From contig NZ_QDDJ01000007.1 of assembly GCF_003121625.1 (NCBI RefSeq), forward strand, positions 211,197-275,196: 64,000 nucleotides of DNA, read 5' to 3'. The translations under genes and the position numbers were made by a program. The notes below the pieces were generated by a model. The model saw nothing but the letters and a program-made list of their open reading frames with translations, was not told the DNA's origin and ran no database searches. Of this stretch, positions 1-7,998 are shown one piece after another. The first letter of the stretch is position 1. Each line of letters opens with the position of its first letter. The DNA comes from Ornithinimicrobium cavernae (GTDB lineage: Bacteria; Actinomycetota; Actinomycetes; Actinomycetales; Dermatophilaceae).

Positions 1-2
1 AG

Positions 3-89
3 CTCTACGCGCTCGCCGCGCAGCAGGCGTCCAGCCTGGTCGAACGGGACCACCTCAACCGGCAGGCGGCTCGGCTGCGGTCCGGCTGA
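3..89 (+). CDS. C-terminal fragment of an unidentified protein, cut by the window edge
   Basis: Frame 3 is open from the window edge to a TGA at 87-89 and gives 28 residues ending ...QAARLRSG. The Ala/Gln/Arg/Leu-rich helical character and GC-rich wobble positions look like a genuine C-terminus, but no family can be named from so little. The next gene starts 121 bases downstream on the same strand, so they need not be co-transcribed. Confidence 0.4.
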   Translation, partial: LYALAAQQASSLVERDHLNRQAARLRSG

Positions 90-210
90 GGTGGCCACGT
101 CGGACGGTCCGATCCATGAAGAGTTGATGAAGGTCCGGGCGTGAGGTCGTGAGATGCCGGGCCCGGGTTGTTGACTTGATGAGATCCACACTCCGAGAAA
201 GAGGGATAAC

Positions 211-837
211 GTGAAGCTCGTACGCCGCATGACTGCCTTCGCAGGCGTAGGCCTCCTTGCTCTTGTCCTCACGGCGTGCGGGGACGACGGCGGGGGCGAC
301 ACTGCATCGCCGGCTCCCGGCGCCACAGCCGGGACCCCAACGACTGGGCCCGACGCAGCCGTGGATCAGACACACACCGAGGCCGACACCGAGTTCGCCC
401 AGATGATGATCGTGCACCATGAGGGGGCCATCGAGATGGCCGACCTGGCGATCGAGAAGGCAGGCTCTGACGAGGTGCGCACTCTGGCCGAGGGCATCTC
501 TGCCGCCCAGGGCCCGGAGATCGACACGATGACCTCGTGGCTCCAGTCGTGGGACGAGGACACCGCCCCTCACCATGGTGGCATGGAGATGGACGGCATG
601 GAGATGGGCGGAATGAGCCAGGAGGAGGTGATGGCCGAGCTGGAGTCATTGTCGGGACAAGAGTTCGACCGGCGATTCCTGGAGTTGATGATCGAGCACC
701 ACCGGGGCGCTGTGGAGATGGCCGCGACCGAGTTGGAGGACGGGCAGAACCCGCAGGCGCGAGGGCTCTCGGAGCAGATCATCGAGGACCAGAAGGCCGA
801 GATCTCCGAGATGGAGGAGCTTCTCTCGAGTGACTGA
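211..837 (+). CDS. DUF305 family lipoprotein, Met/His-rich, probably copper-related
   Basis: 208 residues from a GTG start with a purine-rich AAAGAGGG about 7 bases upstream. Residues 1-23 are a lipoprotein signal peptide with lipobox L20-T-A-C23, so the protein should be anchored outside the membrane. Two related four-helix halves each carry an HH-x-GA-x-x-MA motif (His69-His70 and His163-His164), the hallmark of DUF305, a ferritin-like fold. Between them lies a Met/His-rich stretch (about 121-135, with HHGGMEMDGMEMGGM). DUF305 proteins often lie near copper genes; metal binding here is inferred from the Met/His content. A response regulator and histidine kinase follow directly, suggesting this protein is their target or accessory sensor. 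Confidence 0.88.
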   Translation: MKLVRRMTAFAGVGLLALVLTACGDDGGGDTASPAPGATAGTPTTGPDAAVDQTHTEADTEFAQMMIVHHEGAIEMADLAIEKAGSDEVRTLAEGISAAQGPEIDTMTSWLQSWDEDTAPHHGGMEMDGMEMGGMSQEEVMAELESLSGQEFDRRFLELMIEHHRGAVEMAATELEDGQNPQARGLSEQIIEDQKAEISEMEELLSSD

Positions 838-915
838 TCTCCCTCCACCGTTGGCTCGGACCGCCGGGCCATCGGTGAGGCCGCGGCCCGCGGCATACAG
901 AAGGACCCGATACCC

Positions 916-1674
916 ATGATGGCTGAGCTGTCACCACCCCTGGCCAGGCGCGGTCCCGGTCGTGGATTCCGGGTGCTCATCGTCGATGACGAGAAGCCCT
1001 TGGCTGAGGTCGTGGGACGCTACCTGGCGCGCCAGGGCTACGAGGTGGAGCTCGTCTTCGACGGTCCGGCGGCTGTGCGGACTGCGCGCGAACTCGACCC
1101 CGATGTCGTCATCCTCGATCTGGGTCTGCCCGGGCTGGACGGGTTGGATGTCTGCCGCGGACTGCGCGAGTTCTCTGACTGTTACATCATCATGCTCACG
1201 GCTCGGGCCGAGGAGCCGGACACGTTAGCCGGGTTGCGGGCCGGGGCCGATGACTACGTGACCAAGCCGTTCAGTCCGCGAGAGCTGGTCGCACGGGTCG
1301 AGGTGATGTTGCGCCGGCCGCGACAGGTGACGAAGGAGCCATTGGCGCACGAGCCGCCACGAGTGTTCGGACCGATGCGTATTGACGTCGCTGCCCGGGA
1401 GGTCCGCATGGGCGGTGATCGTGTCGTCCTGACCCGCACCGAGTTCGACGTACTCGAGTCGTTGACGGCCCGGGCGGGCCAGGTCATGAGCCGCCGCGAG
1501 ATCATCGATGACGTGTGGGGAGCGGCTTGGGTGGGTGATGAGCAACTGGTCGATGTTCACGTGGCGCATCTGCGCCGCAAACTGGGCGATCCGGCCGGCG
1601 ACCCTCAGTTCATCCACACTGTACGAGGCGTGGGTTACCGTCTGGGCCTCTTCGCCCAACGGGAGGGACAGTGA
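916..1674 (+). CDS. OmpR/PhoB-type response regulator
   Basis: 252 residues. The receiver domain (about 17-130) has the acidic pair Asp24-Asp25, phospho-acceptor Asp68, Thr95 and Lys117. The winged-helix DNA-binding domain (about 150-245) has the typical VDVHVAHLRRKLGD and RGVGYRL signatures. The ORF begins ATG-ATG, so the start may be 916 or 919; a roughly 16-residue extension precedes the receiver core. The kinase gene starts inside its stop codon (4-base overlap), so the two are translationally coupled. With the DUF305 lipoprotein upstream this looks like a metal- or envelope-stress two-component system. Confidence 0.93.
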   Translation: MMAELSPPLARRGPGRGFRVLIVDDEKPLAEVVGRYLARQGYEVELVFDGPAAVRTARELDPDVVILDLGLPGLDGLDVCRGLREFSDCYIIMLTARAEEPDTLAGLRAGADDYVTKPFSPRELVARVEVMLRRPRQVTKEPLAHEPPRVFGPMRIDVAAREVRMGGDRVVLTRTEFDVLESLTARAGQVMSRREIIDDVWGAAWVGDEQLVDVHVAHLRRKLGDPAGDPQFIHTVRGVGYRLGLFAQREGQ

Positions 1675-2780
1675 GCCTACGGGCCCAAGCGCGGACGGTC
1701 AGCCTCGGCACCAGGCTCCTGATAGGCCAGGGGCTGGTCGTGCTGGTGGGGATCGGCACGATTCTGGTCGTCACGGAAGCCGTGGCTCCTGGGCTGTTCC
1801 ACGAGCATATGTTGATCGCCGGTCATGAGAACCCAGACGTGGAGGCTCTTCACGCTGAGGAGGCCTTCCGCTCCGCGATCACCATCGCGCTGTTCGTTGC
1901 CCTGGCCGCTGCCCTCGTCGCCGCGCTGGCGGCGAGTTACTACCTCACCAGGCGGATAGGTCAGCTGGTCCGAGGCGTGGCTGACGCAGCCTCGACCATC
2001 GCGGCAGGTGACTATGAGGCCAGGGTTCATCCTCCGGCCCTCGGTCCGGAGTTCGACGTTCTGACCGACTCCTTCAACCAGATGGCCGGCCGGCTCGCGG
2101 ATACCGAGACCACCCGCCGACAGATGCTGGGAGACCTTGCCCACGAGATGCGCACCCCCATCGCCACCGTGGACGCCTACCTGGAAGGCGTGGAGGACGG
2201 TGTCACCGAACTCGACCCCTCGACCCTCGAGATGCTTCGTGGGCAAACCCAGCGTCTGGCCAGACTTGCCGAAGACATCAGCGCAGTCTCGCGCATCGAG
2301 GAACACCACCTAGAGCTTGCCTGGGAGCCAGTCCAGCTGACGGAGCTCATCGAGCAGACCATCATCGCCCACGAGGCACGCTATGCGACACAAGGAGTTC
2401 GCTTCGCGACACAGCTCGACCCGAAACTTCCCGTGGTGAGGGCAGACCGGGACCGACTCGGACAGGTCATGACGAATCTGCTGGATAACGCGCTACGGCA
2501 CACCCCCGAGGGGGAGGTCACCATCGCGACTCACGCCGACACCAGGCGGGTTGTGGTGAGCGTCGCCGACACCGGTGAAGGGATCCCCGGTGACGCCTTG
2601 CCCCATGTGTTGGAAAGGTTCTACCGGGTCGACACGGCCCGTGACAGGCAGCGCGGCGGCTCCGGGGTTGGCCTGACGATCGCCCGCGGCATCGTCCAGG
2701 CCCACGGCGGGGACCTGGACATCACCAGCCCCGGTTCGGGGCGCGGAACGACCGTCACGTGGTGGCTGCCACGAAAGTGA
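1671..2780 (+). CDS. Membrane sensor histidine kinase, partner of the preceding regulator
   Basis: 369 residues from a GTG overlapping the regulator stop. Transmembrane segments at about 13-35 and 69-92 flank a short outside loop (36-68) containing His44, His46, Met47, His52 and His61, a plausible metal site. HAMP follows (about 92-145), then the HisKA H-box HEMRTP with His158, and an HATPase domain with the N-box NLLDNALRH, the DTGEGIP loop and a G2-type GVGL. All catalytic motifs are present, so the kinase should be functional. The short His/Met loop beside a Met-rich DUF305 lipoprotein supports copper or another soft metal as the signal; this is inference. Confidence 0.92.
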   Translation: MSLRAQARTVSLGTRLLIGQGLVVLVGIGTILVVTEAVAPGLFHEHMLIAGHENPDVEALHAEEAFRSAITIALFVALAAALVAALAASYYLTRRIGQLVRGVADAASTIAAGDYEARVHPPALGPEFDVLTDSFNQMAGRLADTETTRRQMLGDLAHEMRTPIATVDAYLEGVEDGVTELDPSTLEMLRGQTQRLARLAEDISAVSRIEEHHLELAWEPVQLTELIEQTIIAHEARYATQGVRFATQLDPKLPVVRADRDRLGQVMTNLLDNALRHTPEGEVTIATHADTRRVVVSVADTGEGIPGDALPHVLERFYRVDTARDRQRGGSGVGLTIARGIVQAHGGDLDITSPGSGRGTTVTWWLPRK

Positions 2781-2967
2781 TGCCGTCCACGCGTAGGGCG
2801 TCACAGGGTCGCCCGGCATCTGGAGCTTCATGAAGATTCCATGAAGACCGGCCTCAGATCCGGGGAGTCGTCACAACCCAGACAGTTCTGCCGTTACCGT
2901 TTTGTGACCTACCGGTCCCTGGTGGGTCCCGGACGTTCCGCCGAGTCTTGTCAGTGCTCCGGGTCAG

Positions 2968-3115
2968 ACGAGAAGGCCGCATGACAAGAGCGGGGGACCC
3001 ACCCACTGGAACGCGCCGCGTTCCTTCGGGGCGAAGGTATGACCCAGGACAGCTGGGCCGCACCCGGGCAACTCCAGCCCGAGCCCGACAGCTAACCCCG
3101 CAGGCGCAGGAGAGG
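2968..3115 (+). promoter_or_regulatory. Cyclic di-AMP (ydaO/yuaA) riboswitch leader
   Basis: The 343-base gap before the NlpC/P60 gene carries the conserved ydaO/yuaA blocks in order: GCGGGGGACCCACC near 2990, GGGGCGAAGGTATGACC near 3029, and the diagnostic CCGACAGCTAACCCCGCAGGCG at 3085-3106, directly followed by the ribosome site AGGAGAGG (3108-3115). Actinobacterial members of this class bind c-di-AMP and typically precede cell-wall hydrolases (NlpC/P60, RpfB), matching the gene here. The outer boundaries are approximate. The remainder of the gap (2781-2960) holds no gene I can see and should contain the promoter. Confidence 0.9.
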
Positions 3116-3123
3116 TATCACCC

Positions 3124-3996
3124 GTGAAGCGACGCATCCCCGGGCGCCACCGCGCGCCGATGAACCTGCCCCGACCCGTGACCGGAACCGCGACCGTTGC
3201 GGCCTCCGGCCTGCTCGCGGCCACCCTCGGGGCCGCAACCGCGGTCCCGGCCCCCCCGGCGACAGCCTTTGATCTCACGAGTCCCTCAGGCTCAGCCTCC
3301 GCAGAAGCCGACCCGATCATGACGGATCAGAGCCCTACCCACAGCCTCCCCGCCACCATCAAGGGGACCACCGGGCCGGCCACAGACCTCCCCGCGCAGG
3401 CCGTGCCGGCCCCAGCCCCAGATGACCTAGAGCAGCACAGCCACTTTGGTGAGCTCGGGTTCACCGGCCTCTCTCCCGAGCCGGTCGCTGTCAGCCAGGC
3501 AGCGTCCGCCTCCGAGGGGCTCAGTGATGCGGAGACCTCCGCAGCCCAGGCCCGCGACGAGGTCAGCGCAGGCAGCCGGTCGGAGTTTCGACAGGCTGCA
3601 CCCGTGGTACCCCCCGCCAACAACCAGGGGGCCGAAGCCGCCATCGCCTGGGCGCAGGCCAATCTGGGACTGCCCTACAGTTGGGGATCAAGCAGCGGGG
3701 GCGCCTACGACTGTTCCGGTTTCACCACAGCGGCGTTCCGCGCCGCCGGCATCAGCATCCCGCACCAGAGCGAGGCCCAGTACCACGCCACCAGCCGTGT
3801 CTCGCTGTCGGACATCCAACGAGGTGACCTGCTCTTCTACAGCAACAACGGCACCCCGTCGGGCATCTTCCATGTGGCCATCTACCTTGGGGACGGCCAG
3901 GTCATCCACTCACTGCGCGACTGGTCCGGATGGGACGGGTCAAAGATCAACGGCATCCACTATGCCTCTGGTCTGATGGGGGCGGGACGCCCCTGA
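3124..3996 (+). CDS. Secreted NlpC/P60 peptidoglycan endopeptidase
   Basis: 290 residues from GTG, 8 bases after AGGAGAGG. An N-terminal export segment (about 20-48, Ala-rich, ending PAPPATA) is followed by a long Pro/Ala/Ser-rich linker (50-165), then an NlpC/P60 domain (about 168-290). The catalytic Cys197 lies in YDCSGF; His250 (IFHVAIYLG) and His262 complete the likely triad; RGDLLFY is also typical. The enzyme should cleave D-Glu-diaminopimelate bonds in the wall. Expression is probably gated by the upstream c-di-AMP riboswitch, linking wall remodelling to turgor/c-di-AMP signalling. It converges on the next gene with a 13-base gap. Confidence 0.92.
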   Translation: MKRRIPGRHRAPMNLPRPVTGTATVAASGLLAATLGAATAVPAPPATAFDLTSPSGSASAEADPIMTDQSPTHSLPATIKGTTGPATDLPAQAVPAPAPDDLEQHSHFGELGFTGLSPEPVAVSQAASASEGLSDAETSAAQARDEVSAGSRSEFRQAAPVVPPANNQGAEAAIAWAQANLGLPYSWGSSSGGAYDCSGFTTAAFRAAGISIPHQSEAQYHATSRVSLSDIQRGDLLFYSNNGTPSGIFHVAIYLGDGQVIHSLRDWSGWDGSKINGIHYASGLMGAGRP

Positions 3997-4009
3997 GCGC
4001 CAGTCACCG

Positions 4010-4561
4010 TCATCGCGACTGGTCGATGTCGTCAGGCGACGGAGGACCGACCCTCCTCACCGAGGTGCTCTGACGTTGTTGGGCGCGCCACCCGTAGCGA
4101 GTCAGGCCCCGTGGCTTGTAGATGTTGAGAACCAGCGGGATCATCAGCACGGCGAGACCGGCCACCGCATGGAACATGTCGCCCGTCAGCCCGGCGACGT
4201 CGCTCCGTGGGTCCGCGGCGCGGTCTGCCAACGCGCTGACCGTGGGCAGGTGGAGCAGGAGGATCGTCGTAGCGAACACGGTGATGACGAGGCTGATGAC
4301 GACCCAGTAGTGGCGAAACAGCCCCCACACAGTGCCGAGGGCCAATGCCACGCCGGTAAGGAGTGAGACGATCGCCAACGGAGTCACGGCATACAGAGCG
4401 ACCGGCTCCATCATGAGGTGTGCGGCACGCACCGAGGCTGGATGGGGACTGGTGAGTGCGGGAACGTTCAGGGCGACGTAGGCGACGATTGCGCCCATCC
4501 AGCCGACCGAGGCAGCAATGTGCACGGTCAGCACAGCCCTGCGCACGCCTGGCGCCCACAT
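4010..4561 (-). CDS. Four-helix integral membrane protein (DUF2269-like)
   Basis: 183 residues with hydrophobic segments at about 11-31, 50-77, 85-106 and 130-150. The opening motif VLTVHIAASVGWMGA resembles DUF2269/CopD-like membrane proteins, which have unknown or copper-related roles. The start is either ATG 4561 or the adjacent GTG 4564; both overlap the stop of the upstream small membrane gene, so the two are coupled. The tail after residue 150 is polar and Arg/Ser-rich. Function unknown; proximity to the DUF305 two-component cluster makes a membrane or metal role possible but unproven. Confidence 0.75.
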   Translation of the reverse strand: MWAPGVRRAVLTVHIAASVGWMGAIVAYVALNVPALTSPHPASVRAAHLMMEPVALYAVTPLAIVSLLTGVALALGTVWGLFRHYWVVISLVITVFATTILLLHLPTVSALADRAADPRSDVAGLTGDMFHAVAGLAVLMIPLVLNIYKPRGLTRYGWRAQQRQSTSVRRVGPPSPDDIDQSR

Positions 4562-4731
4562 CACAGGTGGCGACCCGGACCGTGCTGCCCGCCGCTGAGG
4601 ATCATTGCGGCCACGACCAGAACGGCAACCGCAACGAGCACGATGACTAACGTCTTCACCCAGCGCGGCGCCCGATGACGGTCTTCAGACGGTGGTGACC
4701 CGCCGCTTGCTGGCCGAGTGGGGTCAGTCAT
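4561..4731 (-). CDS. Small single-span membrane protein
   Basis: 56 residues starting MTDPTRP, with GGAGG four bases upstream of the ATG at 4731. A polar N-terminus (1-22) is followed by one hydrophobic helix (about 25-46, VKTLVIVLVAVAVLVVAAMI) and a short His/Gly tail (GGQHGPGRH). An in-frame start exists upstream but lacks a ribosome site. The stop overlaps the start of the next membrane gene, so these form a two-gene unit. No function can be assigned; the His-containing tail is notable next to metal-type genes. Confidence 0.65.
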   Translation of the reverse strand: MTDPTRPASGGSPPSEDRHRAPRWVKTLVIVLVAVAVLVVAAMILSGGQHGPGRHL

Positions 4732-4856
4732 GGAGCCTCCTCCGTCACGCAGCGAGAACAACTCTCACGATCCTACGAGTGGTCGGTGGCACCCGGACCG
4801 GTGCCTCTCTCGCCCTGGACCTGGCGGTGTGCAGCGACTGCAGTAGCGTGCCGGTC

Positions 4857-5324
4857 GTGTCGACGAGTGCCGTGCCCGCAGAGCGCCTGGAGAGCTTCCC
4901 GGTGCGGGTGCCCGTGCCCACGAGGTGGGCGGACAACGACATGTACGGGCACCTCAACAACGCCGTGTACTACCAGATCTTCGACACGGTCATCAACGGG
5001 TGGCTGGCCGACCACGTCGGCACCTCACCCGTGGAGGCACCGGTCCGGGGAGTCGTCGCCGAGTCGTCCTGCCGCTTCCTGGCCGAGGTCGGCTTTCCCG
5101 ACCCGCTCGTCGTCGGGCTGCGCGTCGAGCGCCTGGGTCACAGCAGCGTCACCTACGTGCTGGGGATGTTCCGTGACAGGGCCGATCCGGTGCTCGTCGC
5201 GCTGGGGCGCTGGGTGCACGTGTACGTCGACACCGCGACCCGACGCAGCGTCTCGATCCCGGAGCAGCTGCGCGAGGTGCTGCACAAGGCCGTGCCCGAG
5301 AACGACACCTCCGCCGCGACGTAA
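4857..5324 (+). CDS. Acyl-CoA thioesterase, hotdog fold (FadM/YbgC type)
   Basis: 155 residues from the GTG at 4857; the open frame extends upstream to 4692 but that part has no family character. The conserved opening PTRWADNDMYGHLNNAVYYQ is the 4-hydroxybenzoyl-CoA-thioesterase/FadM signature, with the catalytic Asp in DMYGHLNN. Members hydrolyse acyl-CoA thioesters in the cytoplasm; substrate cannot be told from sequence. The single hotdog domain is of usual length. It is divergent from the small membrane gene and converges on the YcaQ-like gene with a 33-base gap. Confidence 0.88.
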   Translation: MSTSAVPAERLESFPVRVPVPTRWADNDMYGHLNNAVYYQIFDTVINGWLADHVGTSPVEAPVRGVVAESSCRFLAEVGFPDPLVVGLRVERLGHSSVTYVLGMFRDRADPVLVALGRWVHVYVDTATRRSVSIPEQLREVLHKAVPENDTSAAT

Positions 5325-5357
5325 GGGCGCTGTCGGGCTCGGCAACCGGGGGGGCCG

Positions 5358-6470
5358 TCACGCCGGTGGGGACCAGGCCTCGAGGCCGAGCCACCGAGCC
5401 AGGGCGGCGATCTCGGCATCCACCTCGGCGCGGGCCGTCCGGCTGAGTCCCACGTCGTCGTGCACCGCATCGACCCGGAGCACGCCGCGCTCGTGGTCGG
5501 CCGTGGCGTCGACCTTGCCGACGAACCGGTCACCGCGCAGCACGGGCAGCGCGTAGTAGCCCCACCGGCGCTTCGCCACGGGCTTGTACATCTCGAGCTG
5601 GTAGTCGAACTGGAACAGGTCGACCATCCGCTTGCGGTCGGAGATCAGCCGGTCCAGCGGTGACAGCAGGACGGTGCGACCGCGGAACGGGTTGCCGAGC
5701 CGCGCGAGCTGCTCGGGGTCGACCCGCCACCGGCCGCGGACCCCCTCGACCACGGCCTCCTCGCCGACGGGGCCGACCGAGTTGGGGTCCCCGGGAGTCT
5801 CCGTGGTGCGCTCGCGCGCGATGCCGAGGGCGGCCAGGCGCCGCTGGTTGCGGATGGTGACGGCCTCCTCGACCGGGACGGTGGGACCGTCGGGATAGAT
5901 GCGCTCGGCCAGGTCCCACAGCCGGTCGCGCCCCTCGCGACCGGCGACGGCCACCTCACCGCGGGCCTCCAGCAGCTCGATCATCATCCGCACGTTGCGG
6001 TTGTTGTTCCAGCCGCTGGAGCGCCAGGGGCGCACCGTCGTGTCGGGCAGGTCCCGGGCGGGGAGCGGGCCGTCCGCACGGAGCGTCTCGAGGATGTCCT
6101 GGCGGCAGCCTTCGTTGTCCTCCACCCACTCAGCGATGCTCTCCCGCCACTCGTCCACCTCGCCAGCCCCGGGCCAGGCCGCCATCGCGCCGCGCAGCAG
6201 GGCCAGATCCTTACCCGGCCGCAACAGTCCCTGGAACTCGATCAGCCGCTGACTGGCGACGGCCTCGTCCAGGTCATCGGGGGAGTAGGCCGTGCCCAGC
6301 CGGCTCCAGAGCACCAGGTCGGCGCTGGGGGCGACGGTGGCGGTCAGGTCGACCTGGATCACCGCGAGTTGCTGTGCGACCTCCAGGAGGTCTGTCGGGC
6401 GAGGGGCATCCAGCAGCTGTGCCCGCACAGCGATCCGGCGGGCGTCCCGCTGGGACAGTTGGTGCACCAT
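5358..6470 (-). CDS. AlkZ/YcaQ-family winged-helix DNA glycosylase
   Basis: 370 residues; the opening QLSQRDARRIAVRAQLL is the HTH_42 (DUF1006) start. The family unhooks interstrand crosslinks and bulky alkylpurines. AlkZ enzymes carry a QxQ catalytic motif and YcaQ enzymes QxD; here residues 39-41 are Q-V-D, placing it with the YcaQ type. Other family features are the GWNNNRNVRMMIELLEARGEV winged-helix stretch near 154 and LSPLDRLISDRKR near 270. The protein is full length. It is transcribed alone, divergent from the sensor-domain gene. The exact lesion repaired is inference. Confidence 0.86.
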   Translation of the reverse strand: MVHQLSQRDARRIAVRAQLLDAPRPTDLLEVAQQLAVIQVDLTATVAPSADLVLWSRLGTAYSPDDLDEAVASQRLIEFQGLLRPGKDLALLRGAMAAWPGAGEVDEWRESIAEWVEDNEGCRQDILETLRADGPLPARDLPDTTVRPWRSSGWNNNRNVRMMIELLEARGEVAVAGREGRDRLWDLAERIYPDGPTVPVEEAVTIRNQRRLAALGIARERTTETPGDPNSVGPVGEEAVVEGVRGRWRVDPEQLARLGNPFRGRTVLLSPLDRLISDRKRMVDLFQFDYQLEMYKPVAKRRWGYYALPVLRGDRFVGKVDATADHERGVLRVDAVHDDVGLSRTARAEVDAEIAALARWLGLEAWSPPA

Positions 6471-6630
6471 GACCCCACGCTAGAGCCCGTCCCGGACGTT
6501 CTGCTGCCCGTTTCGACAGAGGCCGACCACCGTGCCCTCCGCCGCCGGAAGCGCATGGTCCTCAGGTATCAGGTGGAAAGCCGACCAGAGAGTGAGGCCG
6601 ACCAGGGGTCCTCGTCCCTAGCGTCGAGAT

Positions 6631-7344
6631 ATGACGACACAGACCCTTGCCCGCGTGCCACGCACCACCACCGGAGCAGCTGCCCCGGCCGGAGGATGGA
6701 CCGTCCCGCCCCTGTCGTGGCGCTCGATCGGCCCCGACCTGGCCTATCTGACCGCTGGATTCTTCGTGACGCTCGTCAGCTTCATCCTGCTGGTCATCCT
6801 CTTCACCCTCGGCGTCAGCACCCTGGTGCTGTGGGTCGGCGCACCGGTGCTCGGCCTCATGCTGCTCACCGCCACCGGCTTCGCCCGGGAGAACCGCGAG
6901 CTCCTCCGCTGCTGGGGAGCCCCCGTGTCCGAGCCCGCCTACCGCGGCGGCAGCCGTCACCTCCTGACCATGCTCGTCGACCCCAGGGCCTGGCTCGAGG
7001 TGCTCCACGGCACGCTGGTCGCCTTCCCCCTCCGGATCGTCACCTTCGTCGTCCCGGTCACCTGGGCCGCCGGCGCCCTCGGTGGCCTCACCTGGTTCCT
7101 GTGGGGTCATTTCCTGCCGCCCGGGGACTACCACGGCCTCGCCTGGGTCCTCCTGACGTTCACCGACGTGGACGTGGACGGCAGCCGGTACCTCCTCGAG
7201 TCGGTGGCGATGTTCGTCTCCGGCGCCGCCCTGCTGGTCACCGCGCCGCTGGTGACGCGCCTGAGTGCGCACGCGGACGCCAGCGTCGCCCGGGCACTCC
7301 TCGGTGGACCAGGGGCCGGTGGAGCACGGGAGATCGGGCGATGA
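6631..7344 (+). CDS. Stand-alone 'Sensor' domain membrane protein (PF13796-like)
   Basis: 237 residues. Hydrophobic segments at about 33-55, 57-77, 128-150 and 185-210 surround a soluble loop, in the arrangement of the actinobacterial 'sensor' domain normally found beside or fused to histidine kinases. Typical pieces are DLAYLTAGFFVTLVSFILLV and FPLRIVTFVVPVTW. No HisKA, HATPase or HTH part is present. The next gene starts within its stop (ATGA overlap). No clear Shine-Dalgarno precedes the ATG. It may keep a role as a membrane partner, or be a remnant of a dismantled two-component operon. Confidence 0.72.
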   Translation: MTTQTLARVPRTTTGAAAPAGGWTVPPLSWRSIGPDLAYLTAGFFVTLVSFILLVILFTLGVSTLVLWVGAPVLGLMLLTATGFARENRELLRCWGAPVSEPAYRGGSRHLLTMLVDPRAWLEVLHGTLVAFPLRIVTFVVPVTWAAGALGGLTWFLWGHFLPPGDYHGLAWVLLTFTDVDVDGSRYLLESVAMFVSGAALLVTAPLVTRLSAHADASVARALLGGPGAGGAREIGR

Positions 7345-7988
7345 CTGCCGGGAGTGAGGGCGGCGCGGCCGTGACTGCTGCGCTGGTGCGGGGTGGGACC
7401 GCGCCGGGCGGTCAACCGACCCGGCGCTGGACAGGTGGTGCCACCGCCCTGGTGCTGGACCGGCCTGGTGAGCGGCTGGGGCCGCAGGTCTGGGCCGGAC
7501 TGCTGGTGGCTCTGGCCGCCGTGGCCCTGACGGCGGTGAGCATTCCCACCCTCAGTGCGCTGTACGGCGTGTTCGTCCCGCTGTCTTTCCTGCTCGCCGC
7601 CGCGCACGGGGGCGCGCTGGTCCTTGCGACCTACCGGGCCGGGGCGGCGATCGGGCTGTCGGCCTTGGCGGTGCTGACGACTGGTCTGTTGACCGTGACC
7701 TCGTCCGGGCTGCCGTGGCCGCTGCCGGTCGCCACCATGATCACCCAGCTGTTGGTGGTCGCCTTCGTTGCCCTCCGGGGAGGTGTGCGGGTTGCCCTCA
7801 CGGCGCTCCTGGCGAGCGTGGTCGCGGCCTCTGCGCCCCTGGTGCTCATGGTGGGGGACGGTGACCTGTGGTCGGTGGCCGCCCCGACATTGGTGACCTT
7901 CCACGCGGTCGCCGTGCTGGTCACCGGACTTGCCCTGGTGGCCTCCCGCCTCGTCCCGTGGGGCGCGCAGAGCCGGCCCGAGGGTTAG
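7341..7988 (+). CDS. Membrane protein resembling a histidine-kinase input region without the kinase
   Basis: 215 residues from ATG 7341, overlapping the previous stop; the frame is open much further upstream, but that part overlaps the preceding gene. After a roughly 48-residue Gly/Thr-rich N-terminus come five or six membrane helices (about 50-200) arranged in pairs with short loops, like the N-terminal membrane module of actinobacterial NarL-type sensor kinases. The protein ends 17 residues after the last helix, with no H-box or ATP-binding domain. Neighbouring a 'sensor' protein, it suggests an operon whose kinase and regulator parts were lost; alternatively an independent membrane protein. 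Confidence 0.65.
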   Translation: MTAGSEGGAAVTAALVRGGTAPGGQPTRRWTGGATALVLDRPGERLGPQVWAGLLVALAAVALTAVSIPTLSALYGVFVPLSFLLAAAHGGALVLATYRAGAAIGLSALAVLTTGLLTVTSSGLPWPLPVATMITQLLVVAFVALRGGVRVALTALLASVVAASAPLVLMVGDGDLWSVAAPTLVTFHAVAVLVTGLALVASRLVPWGAQSRPEG

Positions 7989-7998
7989 CCTCGGGTCC

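Noticed and set aside
55..576. 173-codon minus-strand frame
   Set aside because: It overlaps the DUF305 lipoprotein in antisense and shows no domain.
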